Positions 1-6,313 of a stretch of DNA of 7,229 nt are shown piece by piece. The notes beneath the pieces are model-generated. The model ran no database searches and was not told the DNA's origin. It saw only the letters and a list, made by a program, of their open reading frames with translations. A program made the translations under genes and the position numbers. The stretch spans positions 1 through 7,229 of the forward strand of contig CAKVCJ010000092.1 of the NCBI GenBank assembly GCA_934725655.1, written 5' to 3'. Each line of letters opens with the position of its first letter. Position 1 is the stretch's first letter. This stretch comes from an uncultured Brachyspira sp. GTDB lineage: Bacteria > Spirochaetota > Brachyspiria > Brachyspirales > Brachyspiraceae.

Positions 1-280
1 TAAGATGCGGAAACAAAGCATATCTTTGAAAAACAGTATTTACTTCCCTTTTGTAGGGCTGAGTATTATTTATCACTTTGCCGTCAAACAACACCTCTCC
101 AGAATCAGGCTTAACAAAACCTGCTATAGTTCTAAGTATAGTTGTTTTGCCGCAGCCTGAAGGCCCTAAAAGTGTGAGAAACTCCTTGTCTTTTATGTCT
201 AAATTGAGATTTTCAAGTATGGTATTTTCGCCATAAGATACATTGATATTTTTTAAAGATACGATAATATTATCGCCCAT
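1..280 (-). CDS. potA: Spermidine/putrescine-type ABC transporter ATP-binding protein, N-terminal part (cut by window edge)
   Basis: This is the ATPase that would power a polyamine importer at the inner face of the cytoplasmic membrane. Translating the minus strand from the ATG at 280-278 gives 93 open codons running off the window. Visible motifs are a Walker [10 protein letters not shown] (residues 39-47, Lys45), and the Q-loop segment [13 protein letters not shown] (81-93, Gln85), which is typical of PotA and the related CUT/iron/sulfate-type ATPases. The signature motif, Walker B and regulatory C-terminal domain lie outside the window. The start is supported by a strong AGGGGG ribosome binding site (293-288) seven bases upstream. 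The ATPase family is certain. The polyamine substrate is inferred from the Q-loop wording alone; FbpC-, CysA- or UgpC-like relatives remain possible, and the permease and binding-protein genes are not visible to confirm it. Confidence 0.85.
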   Translation of the reverse strand, partial: MGDNIIVSLKNINVSYGENTILENLNLDIKDKEFLTLLGPSGCGKTTILRTIAGFVKPDSGEVLFDGKVINNTQPYKREVNTVFQRYALFPHL

Positions 281-490
281 TACACGGCCCCCTATGCGAT
301 ATTTACAATAGCCTCCGTAAAATTACGTATATACATATTAACGTATAAAACGCAGTTTACTCGTCGCTTACCCGCATAGGGTTTTTTTCGTTCTAGCTAA
401 TTATATAATTAATAATAAGCCTTTCTTAGTCAACAGATACACCTGCTAAGAATATCCATTACTCGAGCTATTGCATTAATTTTTTTAATG
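281..490 (-). promoter_or_regulatory. Long structured 5' leader of potA, with an RBS-sequestering stem (candidate riboswitch or other cis-regulatory RNA)
   Basis: From the predicted transcription start near 490, about 210 nt of untranslated leader precede potA. CCCTATGCG (381-373) is perfectly complementary to CGCATAGGG (298-290), a 9-bp stem enclosing 74 nt. Its 3' arm contains most of the AGGGGG ribosome binding site (293-288), so closing it would hide the site. Inside the stem a small hairpin (CGTA-ATTT-TACG) can form, and UACGG (319-315) can pair with CCGUG (287-283), which crosses the main stem and so would be either a pseudoknot or a competing fold. Further upstream is a 7-bp hairpin, TTCTTAG/CTAAGAA (452-423), with an inner CAG/CTG. 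The part near 281-381 is also less AT-rich than its surroundings. The pairing is directly visible. The regulatory role is inferred, and I do not recognise a known riboswitch class. Confidence 0.55.
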
Positions 491-496
491 AAACTC

Positions 497-524
497 AATA
501 TAATACAAATAAAAATAATGTCAA
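497..524 (-). promoter_or_regulatory. Sigma-70 type promoter of potA
   Basis: Read on the minus strand, TTGACA (524-519) is followed after 16 bases by TATATT (502-497). This predicts transcription start near 490, more than 200 nt ahead of the potA start codon. The -35 box is a perfect consensus. Confidence 0.65.
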
Positions 525-656
525 TACTATAAATAAAATTTTATTTAAGTTTTTTAATTCTAATGAAATATTTTTATAAATATTATTAATATATCATAAT
601 TTTTTTATAATAAAAAATTTATATAAACTTAAATATGAAATCTTAATATACAAAAT

Positions 657-685
657 TTGCAAAACAAAAAGAAATTATATATAAT
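657..685 (+). promoter_or_regulatory. Sigma-70 type promoter of the LEA14-like lipoprotein gene
   Basis: TTGCAA (657-662), a 17-base spacer and a perfect TATAAT (680-685) place the start of transcription near 692, giving a leader of about 53 nt. The rest of the gap between 525 and 744 is AT-rich sequence in which I see no gene. Confidence 0.65.
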
Positions 686-744
686 TCGCTAAAATAGATT
701 TTTTTAAGCTGCATAACAATAATGAATATAAGGAAGTTCAATCT

Positions 745-1245
745 ATGAAAAATATAGGAAATATAAAAAAAATATCTATTATCTTAATATCTTTATTATT
801 TATATTATCTTCATGCGAAACACTTCAAAATACAGCAAAAGAAATTACAAGAGAATATATAGAAGAAAATAAGCCTGAAATAAAAGTAAAAGAGGCTTCT
901 ATTGCAAGTATAACTTTTAAAGATATAACATTGGATGTGCTTCTAAATATAAAAAATAATTTTCCTTTTGAACTTCCTTTAGAGAGAATAGACGTAGAAT
1001 TAATAAATTCAGACAATAAAGTTTTTACAACTGCTAATACAGTTCAAACCCTAAAAATACCTTCTAAACAATCAGAAGATATTAATATGGAGTTTAATGC
1101 TAAATATATTGATGTATTTACTACAGCATTTGGAAGCATAAAAAATAAAAACTTTAACTGCAATGCTAAAATTACTTTAACTTTTACAATACAAAATATG
1201 AAATTCCAAATACCTTATACTAAAAAATTAATATTTGTAGAATAA
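745..1245 (+). CDS. Small LEA14/WHy-type lipoprotein
   Basis: This is a 166-residue predicted lipoprotein. The N-terminus has basic residues (Lys2, Lys8-Lys9), a hydrophobic stretch (10-21) and the lipobox L21-S22-S23-C24, so Cys24 should be lipidated and the protein membrane-anchored. After a charged, helical-looking linker (25-48), residues about 49-160 alternate hydrophobic and polar residues as in a beta-sandwich. They read like the LEA14/WHy (LEA_2) fold, with an early ITLDVLLNIKNNFPFELPLERI segment (in part 61-82), a mid-domain L-x-I-P turn and a late strand ending in IPYTKK. Members of this family in bacteria have been linked to desiccation or stress tolerance, but the role here is unknown. 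AGGAAG (731-736) is a good ribosome binding site eight bases before the ATG. The gene is monocistronic and converges on the MATE gene, with 10 nt between stop codons. Fold assignment is moderate, lipoprotein call is firm. Confidence 0.8.
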   Translation: MKNIGNIKKISIILISLLFILSSCETLQNTAKEITREYIEENKPEIKVKEASIASITFKDITLDVLLNIKNNFPFELPLERIDVELINSDNKVFTTANTVQTLKIPSKQSEDINMEFNAKYIDVFTTAFGSIKNKNFNCNAKITLTFTIQNMKFQIPYTKKLIFVE

Positions 1246-1255
1246 ACAATTATTA

Positions 1256-2617
1256 TTATATTGTAATATTTGAATTTTTTTGCCATTTGCCAGATTTATA
1301 ATAATATAAACTAAACAAAGTATTTATTATATAGCAAATACCCATAGATGCCCATATGCCTATAAGTGCAAACTTTTCTGATAATGCATAAGCTAATATT
1401 GTCCTTAAAATAAGTGTAGTGGAAGTGCTGAAAACCATTATTACTATAGTTTTGCCTGCTCCATTAATTATGCCGTTACATACAAACATAATAGAATAAA
1501 ATATAAATATAGGCATTATAGTATAAATATAGCTTTTAGAATATTCAAAAACTTCTATATCTTTCGTAAACATATTAATTAATAAATGGGGATTAATTAT
1601 AGAAAATATACTCATTACAGAAGAGATAATTATACCAATAACAATGCCGTTTTTAAAAATTTCTTTTACTCTATCTAATTTATTAGCTCCAATATTTTGT
1701 GCCGACATTGTCATAACAGCATTTCCCAAAGCACTTATAGGCATAATAAATAAAGATTCTACCCTATTCACTATAGCAACCGTAGCACTCGCAGCATCTC
1801 CAAAACTGCTTATTAGCCTCGTTATTATAAGCCAGCCAAAAGATATTATAAATTGATTCGATGAAATTGGAATTGCTAATTTCATTATCTTTTTAGTGAT
1901 ATTTATGTCAAATGTAAATATAAAAGGATTAATCTTTATAAAGCTATTTTTTATTCTTAAATATGATGTGCTTATTAATACAGAAATACATTGTGATATT
2001 ACAGTAGCAATAGCAGCCCCTTTAAGTCCCATTTCTGGAATTATAAAAAAGCCCTTTATCAGTATTGGGTCTAATATAATATTAACTAAAGATGATACTA
2101 TCAAAAATATTAAAGGCCTCACGCTATCGCCAACAGCCCTAAGTATAGAAGATATAAAAAAATAGGAATAAGCAAACGGTAAACCTATTATAGATATTCT
2201 TAAATAAATAAGTGCCATATCAATAGCATCTTTTGGGGTATTCATTATTATTAATATTTTTTTAGCAAATATAAACATTAATGAGCCCACAGTAAATAGT
2301 ATAATAACTCCCAAAGTAGTAGATACCTTTATTACATGACTAACGCTGTCATAATCTTTAGCACCATAATATTGCGATACTATCACCCCATTAGCCATAT
2401 TAACCCCAAAAGCAAAAGAACCCATTATGAGCATTATTGGAAAACTCACAGCAACCGCAGAAAGTCCAAGCGGGCCTATAATATTGCCTATCCATATACT
2501 ATCTACTATGTTATAAACAACATTCAAAGTGTTTGATAATAATATCGGCACTAAAAGAGTTATAAGTGTAGAAGATACCTTTGATTCTGTGAGATCTTTG
2601 CCTATATGATTTGACAT
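1256..2617 (-). CDS. MATE-family multidrug/cation antiporter
   Basis: A 453-residue integral membrane protein of normal MATE length, expected to have 12 membrane helices and to expel cationic drugs or metabolites in exchange for Na+ or H+. The two homologous halves are visible. The first half (about 13-220) has NIVDSIWIGNIIGP (36-49) in helix 1, SQYYGAKDYD (81-90) and ILRAVGDSVRPL (158-169). The second (about 242-440) has KLAIPIS (246-252), SAQNIGANKLDRV (305-317) and IINGAGKT (383-390). Asp39 in the first helix is a candidate coupling residue. The wording is closest to the DinF/MepA/NorM-like branch; the substrate cannot be read from sequence. It lies 27 nt after a small lipoprotein gene on the same strand and is probably co-transcribed with it. 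The ribosome binding site is weak: AAGG (2634-2631) lies 13 bases from the ATG, so poor translation coupling or low expression is possible. Confidence 0.92.
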   Translation of the reverse strand: MSNHIGKDLTESKVSSTLITLLVPILLSNTLNVVYNIVDSIWIGNIIGPLGLSAVAVSFPIMLIMGSFAFGVNMANGVIVSQYYGAKDYDSVSHVIKVSTTLGVIILFTVGSLMFIFAKKILIIMNTPKDAIDMALIYLRISIIGLPFAYSYFFISSILRAVGDSVRPLIFLIVSSLVNIILDPILIKGFFIIPEMGLKGAAIATVISQCISVLISTSYLRIKNSFIKINPFIFTFDINITKKIMKLAIPISSNQFIISFGWLIITRLISSFGDAASATVAIVNRVESLFIMPISALGNAVMTMSAQNIGANKLDRVKEIFKNGIVIGIIISSVMSIFSIINPHLLINMFTKDIEVFEYSKSYIYTIMPIFIFYSIMFVCNGIINGAGKTIVIMVFSTSTTLILRTILAYALSEKFALIGIWASMGICYIINTLFSLYYYKSGKWQKNSNITI

Positions 2618-2644
2618 GTAATTATTATAACCTTAAAAATTTAA

Positions 2645-3088
2645 TTAATATCTATTAAAAATACCGCTATATATTTTATCATTCATAATATTTCTTTTCT
2701 CTGCCAATTTAACATTAGCTATATAAATACTCTCATTATAACTGCTTTTTACAAATTCTATTGTTAAATAATAAGTAACACTATCTCCCCTATCATACAT
2801 ATATTTGCTTGCTTCATATACATCATTTCCTGAAATAGTTTTATACGAAATATCATATTTAAAAAAATCTATAGTAAGATTATATTGATCTTTAAATTGC
2901 ATAGTACCGTCAGAAGCAATTCTTATAATGGAATTACCATGTATATTATCTGCTCCATATAAATATCCAGCCCAAGCTCCTGTATATGTTCTGCCTGTTG
3001 TTACAAACGAAGAAGTGTTTAAATTAATAATACAGGAAGATAAAACTATGCTTAAAAATATTATCAATACTATAATTTTTTTATTCAT
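2645..3088 (-). CDS. Small lipoprotein of unknown function, upstream of MATE gene
   Basis: A 147-residue protein with a clear lipoprotein signal: Lys3-Lys4, a hydrophobic core (5-16) and lipobox L16-S17-S18-C19, so Cys19 should be the lipidated residue. The mature part is rich in aromatic and polar residues and is probably all beta. It opens with YTGAWAGYLYG (35-45) and closes with YSGIFNRY (140-147); the similar Y-[ST]-G-[AI]-[WF] ends suggest first and last strands that meet in a small barrel or lipocalin-like fold, but that is a guess. I do not recognise the family. ATG at 3088-3086 is preceded by a weak GGA (3101-3099), ten bases away. It is the first gene of a likely two-gene unit with the MATE pump, which makes an envelope role plausible without proving a shared task. 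Confidence 0.8.
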   Translation of the reverse strand: MNKKIIVLIIFLSIVLSSCIINLNTSSFVTTGRTYTGAWAGYLYGADNIHGNSIIRIASDGTMQFKDQYNLTIDFFKYDISYKTISGNDVYEASKYMYDRGDSVTYYLTIEFVKSSYNESIYIANVKLAEKRNIMNDKIYSGIFNRY

Positions 3089-3125
3089 AATTTAATTATC
3101 CATTTAAAAAACATTATCACAAAAA

Positions 3126-3153
3126 ATAATATATCATAAAAATATAAAGTCAA
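3126..3153 (-). promoter_or_regulatory. Promoter of the lipoprotein-MATE unit
   Basis: On the minus strand TTGACT (3153-3148) is followed after 16 bases by TATTAT (3131-3126), giving a start near 3119 and a leader of about 30 nt. An alternative -10 (TATATT, two bases nearer) with an upstream TG is also visible. It is divergent from the lepB promoter about 80 bases away. Confidence 0.55.
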
Positions 3154-3232
3154 ATATTAAAGCTTAACTATAAAAATACTGCAATTTAAATAAAAATAAT
3201 AATCAGAAAAATAAATATACATATTATTCAAG

Positions 3233-3261
3233 TTGATTTTTTATAAATATTATTATACAAT
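3233..3261 (+). promoter_or_regulatory. Promoter of lepB
   Basis: TTGATT (3233-3238), a 17-base spacer and TACAAT (3256-3261) predict a start near 3268, about 28 nt before the lepB ATG. Confidence 0.55.
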
Positions 3262-3295
3262 AGCACATTAATATTTACAGAAGGTGCTTAATTTT

Positions 3296-4342
3296 ATGGA
3301 AAACCCTATAAAAAATATTACAGATATCGTAATAGGCGAATGCAGAACTTTTAAACATACATTAAAAGAAATTTTATATGCAATAGTAATAGTGCTGATT
3401 ATAAACACATTTTTAATACAAAACTACCAAATTCCAACAGGTTCTATGATACCAATTATTATGCCTGGAGATAGGTTATTTGCAAATAGATTTGTTTATG
3501 GCGTAAAGCTTCCATTTACAGATGGACTTTTAGGTTATAGGCTTCCTAAAATCAAATCACCTCAAAGGGGAGATTTAGTTGTATTTAGAGCGCCTCCTTC
3601 TTCTACTTTTGGATGCGAATCCTCTATGCCGTATTATGAGCCTTCTCCTTTAGTACAGATGTTAAAATTACCTGTTATGGTATTTTCACTTACTCCTTTC
3701 AATTGGGACCCAAGATTTTTATTTGCTGACTTTATAGGCGAAAAACTCACTGGCGGAAATCATCTCGCTCCTGCTAAATTATTCTTTGGACTTAAAACTG
3801 TAGATTTAGACCCAAGAAAAGAGTTTGTTAAAAGAGTAATTGCTACGGCAGGGGAAACTGTTGAGATTAGAGATAAAAAAATAATTATAAACGGAAATGA
3901 GATAGAAGATAAATGGGGGTATTTCTATTATGGAGAGAGAGACTTTGTACCTATTATAGATATATATGGACCTGTTTATGTACCCAAAAAAGGCGATGTT
4001 ATAATATTTAAAAAAATAGTTGATAGAGAGGATTATTATAATGACCTTAATTCTTTTGAAGTATATATTAATGACAAAATAGTAAGCGATGATATTAAAC
4101 TATTTTTCTGGATGAATATATATATACCTTATGCAAAAGATAGGCCAGATGAATATATATACAATGTGCCTGAAGATTATTTCTTTGTAATGGGAGATAA
4201 TAGAGACCAAAGCTGCGACAGCAGAATGTGGGGACTTGTGCCTTATAGACTCATTAAGGGTCAGCCTATGATTGCTTGGATACAATCAAAAAGACCTGAT
4301 GATGTGCCTCAAGGTTTCTTTAAATATTTTATTATAAAATAA
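3296..4342 (+). CDS. lepB: Signal peptidase I
   Basis: This membrane serine protease removes signal peptides from exported proteins on the outer face of the cytoplasmic membrane. I choose the ATG at 3296 (348 residues). The in-frame GTG at 3284 overlaps the AGGTG ribosome binding site (3282-3286), which sits nine bases before this ATG. One membrane segment (about 24-41) is followed by the catalytic serine box PTGSMIP (47-53, Ser50), RGDLVVF (91-97), the lysine box FVKRVIATAGE (177-187, Lys179) and the last conserved box MGDNRDQSCDSRMWG (299-313). So the Ser/Lys dyad is intact. The stretch between RGDLVVF and the lysine box is about 80 residues, where many family members have about 20, and includes a hydrophobic patch (LPVMVFSLTPFNW, 125-137). 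A second GD-x-IIF stretch occurs at 233-238. The next gene starts 13 nt after the stop. Confidence 0.95.
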   Translation: MENPIKNITDIVIGECRTFKHTLKEILYAIVIVLIINTFLIQNYQIPTGSMIPIIMPGDRLFANRFVYGVKLPFTDGLLGYRLPKIKSPQRGDLVVFRAPPSSTFGCESSMPYYEPSPLVQMLKLPVMVFSLTPFNWDPRFLFADFIGEKLTGGNHLAPAKLFFGLKTVDLDPRKEFVKRVIATAGETVEIRDKKIIINGNEIEDKWGYFYYGERDFVPIIDIYGPVYVPKKGDVIIFKKIVDREDYYNDLNSFEVYINDKIVSDDIKLFFWMNIYIPYAKDRPDEYIYNVPEDYFFVMGDNRDQSCDSRMWGLVPYRLIKGQPMIAWIQSKRPDDVPQGFFKYFIIK

Positions 4343-4355
4343 GTGAATATATATT

Positions 4356-5996
4356 ATGTATAGCCAAATATCAAAAGATACATTAAAAGAATTATTAAAA
4401 ATTTGGAAAGCAAAAAATATAGAAGATTTGCAAAATAAAACTGATAATATATCTTTGATTTCATATAAGTTTTTTAATCTCAATAAAGAAGAAAAAGAAA
4501 TTGTTTATTTTGTTATAAAAAACTATGATAAAGAAATTAATTCTATAGATATTGCATATTCTCTTAAATATACTCAAAAGCAATTGCCTTTATTTTTTAA
4601 TTATATTGATGATATAAAAAAATCTGGGCTATTATATTTAAAAATGAAAAGAAGAAAACTTAATGCTAATGATGATACATTAAACTTCTTGCCGAATATC
4701 AGAGAATTATTAGAAACGATTATTCTAAAAGAAAATACTAAAAAAATAGAACATTATATTGATGTTAAATATAATGCTACAACATATAAAAAATATCTAA
4801 AAAAAATAATATCCATATACGAAAACGGCGGTATAATAGAAAACACAAAAATAAAAATTACTAATGATGAATTATTAGATCTATGCAAAGCTAATATTGT
4901 TACATTGTACTTTACAAAAGAGAGTGAAAATGCATTCATAGCTATTAACAACATAAATGTATTAAACACTATAGAAAAATCTCTTGAAGAAAATGTTTCT
5001 TCTTCCGTTTTTATATACAATCACCTTAATATATTAAATGATATAGAAAACTTTATTTATGAAGTAGATATTCAAAAAATAAATATAGATAATATTAACT
5101 TAGATTTTTTTAGCAGCAATATAGAATATAATACAATTATAGATATTTGCCTAAAGCTTGATTTAATAACAATAGATAATAAAGGTTTTATATCATTAGA
5201 AAGTGATAATGTAAAAACATTCATATCACTCAGTATAGAAAAAAGAAGAGATACTATATTAAAACAAATATTTAAAAATCATTTAGAATATCAAAATAAA
5301 ATACTTCAAATATTAGAAAAAAATGAAAATATTTCTAAAACTAAATTATTATTAGAATTAAAAGAAAAAAATACTATATCTCCGGAAACATACAATAATA
5401 TATTATATACAATGTTTATCTTTGGACTTGTAGAGGCTTCTTTTTATGAGGGGGCCATTGTTGCATTAAAAAGCATAAAAGACATAAAAAACTATTCAAA
5501 AAAATGTTTTATTAACGGCAATTTTGAAATAACTTTAATTAATCATAATGCTTTTGATGATGATTTTATTTATATGTGCAATTTATATTTTGAGCTTGAA
5601 AAAAATGAGAGTGTTTATACTTATAAAATTATAGAAGACAAAATATTAAAAGCAAAAACTATTATAAACGACACAGATTCTGATTATAGTTTTAATAATT
5701 TTTTGAGCAAATTAAAATCTGTATTAGAGGAATATTCGCTTACAATACCAAAACATGTAGAAAGTAATATTAACAGATGGTATGAAAGGGGAATTATATC
5801 TTCTATATATGAAAACATTACTTTGATAAATATAAAAGATAAGGATAAACTTGAAGAGATAGTTTATGAAGCAAACAGAAAAGGAATGAACATAAAAAAA
5901 ATTAATGATGAATATGCTATATTAAAATATAATTCTGTAAGCAAGAAGACTTTAACAAAATTTTTAAGACAAAGAAGAATAATAGTAACTTTTTAA
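4356..5996 (+). CDS. Helicase-associated (XPB-linked) domain protein without a helicase motor
   Basis: A 546-residue, lysine- and isoleucine-rich cytoplasmic protein with no signal peptide or membrane helix. The C-terminal part (about 383-500) reads like the helicase-associated Helicase_C_3 domain found in actinobacterial proteins encoded beside XPB-type helicases. Visible are an FINGNFEITLI strand (385-395), a long acidic helix, YTYKIIEDKILKAK (421-434) and then the IPKHVESNINRWYERG segment (464-479) followed by a short beta tail. The N-terminal 110 residues are helical, with an ...IDDIKKSGLLYLK (84-96) end like a winged-helix unit. The middle (about 300-360) has a second such unit. No Walker A or DEAD-type motif is present, so this is not a helicase itself. 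A DNA- or protein-binding partner role is inferred. It probably shares the lepB transcript (13-nt gap). No clear ribosome binding site precedes the ATG (only AAGTGA), suggesting coupling to lepB translation. Confidence 0.72.
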   Translation: MYSQISKDTLKELLKIWKAKNIEDLQNKTDNISLISYKFFNLNKEEKEIVYFVIKNYDKEINSIDIAYSLKYTQKQLPLFFNYIDDIKKSGLLYLKMKRRKLNANDDTLNFLPNIRELLETIILKENTKKIEHYIDVKYNATTYKKYLKKIISIYENGGIIENTKIKITNDELLDLCKANIVTLYFTKESENAFIAINNINVLNTIEKSLEENVSSSVFIYNHLNILNDIENFIYEVDIQKINIDNINLDFFSSNIEYNTIIDICLKLDLITIDNKGFISLESDNVKTFISLSIEKRRDTILKQIFKNHLEYQNKILQILEKNENISKTKLLLELKEKNTISPETYNNILYTMFIFGLVEASFYEGAIVALKSIKDIKNYSKKCFINGNFEITLINHNAFDDDFIYMCNLYFELEKNESVYTYKIIEDKILKAKTIINDTDSDYSFNNFLSKLKSVLEEYSLTIPKHVESNINRWYERGIISSIYENITLINIKDKDKLEEIVYEANRKGMNIKKINDEYAILKYNSVSKKTLTKFLRQRRIIVTF

Positions 5997-6016
5997 TTTT
6001 TATTATTTATACATAA

Positions 6017-6034
6017 ACAATAATATTCTATTGT
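6017..6034. terminator. Weak AT-only hairpin after the lepB unit
   Basis: ACAATA (6017-6022) and TATTGT (6029-6034) form a 6-bp stem with a 6-nt loop, followed within about six bases by T-rich sequence (from 6041). It could end the lepB transcript, but the stem has only two G-C pairs, so this is a weak call. Confidence 0.25.
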
Positions 6035-6052
6035 ATAAGTTTTTATTTTATT

Positions 6053-6078
6053 CAACTTTTTCCCGTAGCAAAAAGTTG
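6053..6078. repeat. Perfect 9-bp inverted repeat (hairpin)
   Basis: CAACTTTTT (6053-6061) and AAAAAGTTG (6070-6078) are exact reverse complements around an 8-nt loop (CCCGTAGC). The right arm continues into a near-direct repeat, GCAAAAAGT twice (6069-6077 and 6079-6087). No T-run follows on the plus strand, so it is not a standard terminator for the upstream gene. It has the look of a short intergenic repeat, but only one copy is present in the window. Confidence 0.5.
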
Positions 6079-6146
6079 CAAAAAGTACAAATGCTATAGC
6101 TAATATCTTAAGAATATATAATAATACCAACATTTTAAGCTAAGAA

Positions 6147-6242
6147 ATGCAGTCCATTTGCTTCTTTGGATCATATCTGCAGGCTCTTCCTTCCGTCTCC
6201 AAAAGAAGTAGGATGGCTGAGACTAGTCCAAAAAAACAATAA
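6147..6242. other. GC-richer structured patch with a possible 31-codon reading frame
   Basis: Bases 6149-6229 are about 48% G+C (39 of 81), far above the surrounding sequence. The patch folds into an imperfect long hairpin: CTTCTTTGGA (6161-6170) pairs with TCCAAAAGAAG (6198-6208, one bulge), and outside it CAGTCCAT (6150-6157) pairs with ATGGCTG (6213-6219, one bulge), leaving a 27-nt apical loop that contains the palindrome CTGCAG. An ATG at 6147 opens 31 codons to a TAA at 6240-6242. That frame uses codons unlike its neighbours (CTG, CAG, TCC, GTC) and has no good ribosome binding site, so I doubt it is translated. It could be a non-coding RNA, a dispersed intergenic repeat or a foreign remnant. 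I cannot decide among these. Confidence 0.35.
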
Positions 6243-6260
6243 AAACATAAAAACTGTTTT

Positions 6261-6289
6261 TTGACAAACTTAAAAATTTTTAGTATAAT
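6261..6289 (+). promoter_or_regulatory. Consensus sigma-70 promoter of queA
   Basis: TTGACA (6261-6266), exactly 17 bases, then TATAAT (6284-6289): a perfect match to the consensus in both boxes and spacing. The start near 6296 leaves a leader of only about 18 nt before the queA ATG. Confidence 0.85.
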
Positions 6290-6313
6290 TTTTTAAAAAA
6301 GAGAAATATTTTT

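Noticed and set aside
297..318. A GGAGG (316-312, minus strand) within the potA leader, followed by a TTG, as if a leader peptide started there.
   Set aside because: The TTG is followed at once by TAA, so no peptide would be made.
290..390. On the plus strand the inverted repeat 290-298/373-381 is followed by seven T residues, like a rho-independent terminator.
   Set aside because: The loop would be 74 nt, no plus-strand gene precedes it, and the same arms make better sense in the minus-strand potA leader.
1246..1264. Short inverted repeat ACAAT/ATTGT between the convergent lipoprotein and MATE genes as a two-way terminator.
   Set aside because: Only five pairs with a single G-C pair, and it overlaps the MATE stop region; too weak to call.
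3284..3295. In-frame GTG start that would lengthen LepB by four residues.
   Set aside because: It lies inside the likely ribosome binding site for the ATG at 3296 and has no site of its own.
4754..5020. 88-codon open frame on the minus strand inside the helicase-associated gene, and similar antisense frames inside lepB and the MATE gene.
   Set aside because: They lie wholly within well-supported genes, lack recognisable domains and are expected in AT-rich coding sequence read in other frames.
6150..6225. On the minus strand the GC-richer patch contains CGGAAGGAAG, reminiscent of the tetraloop region of bacterial SRP (4.5S) RNA.
   Set aside because: The flanking bases do not give the CC-GGAA-GG closing pairs or the symmetric loop of SRP helix 8. 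In the best fold the motif sits at the side of a 27-nt loop, and no clear promoter or terminator frames it.
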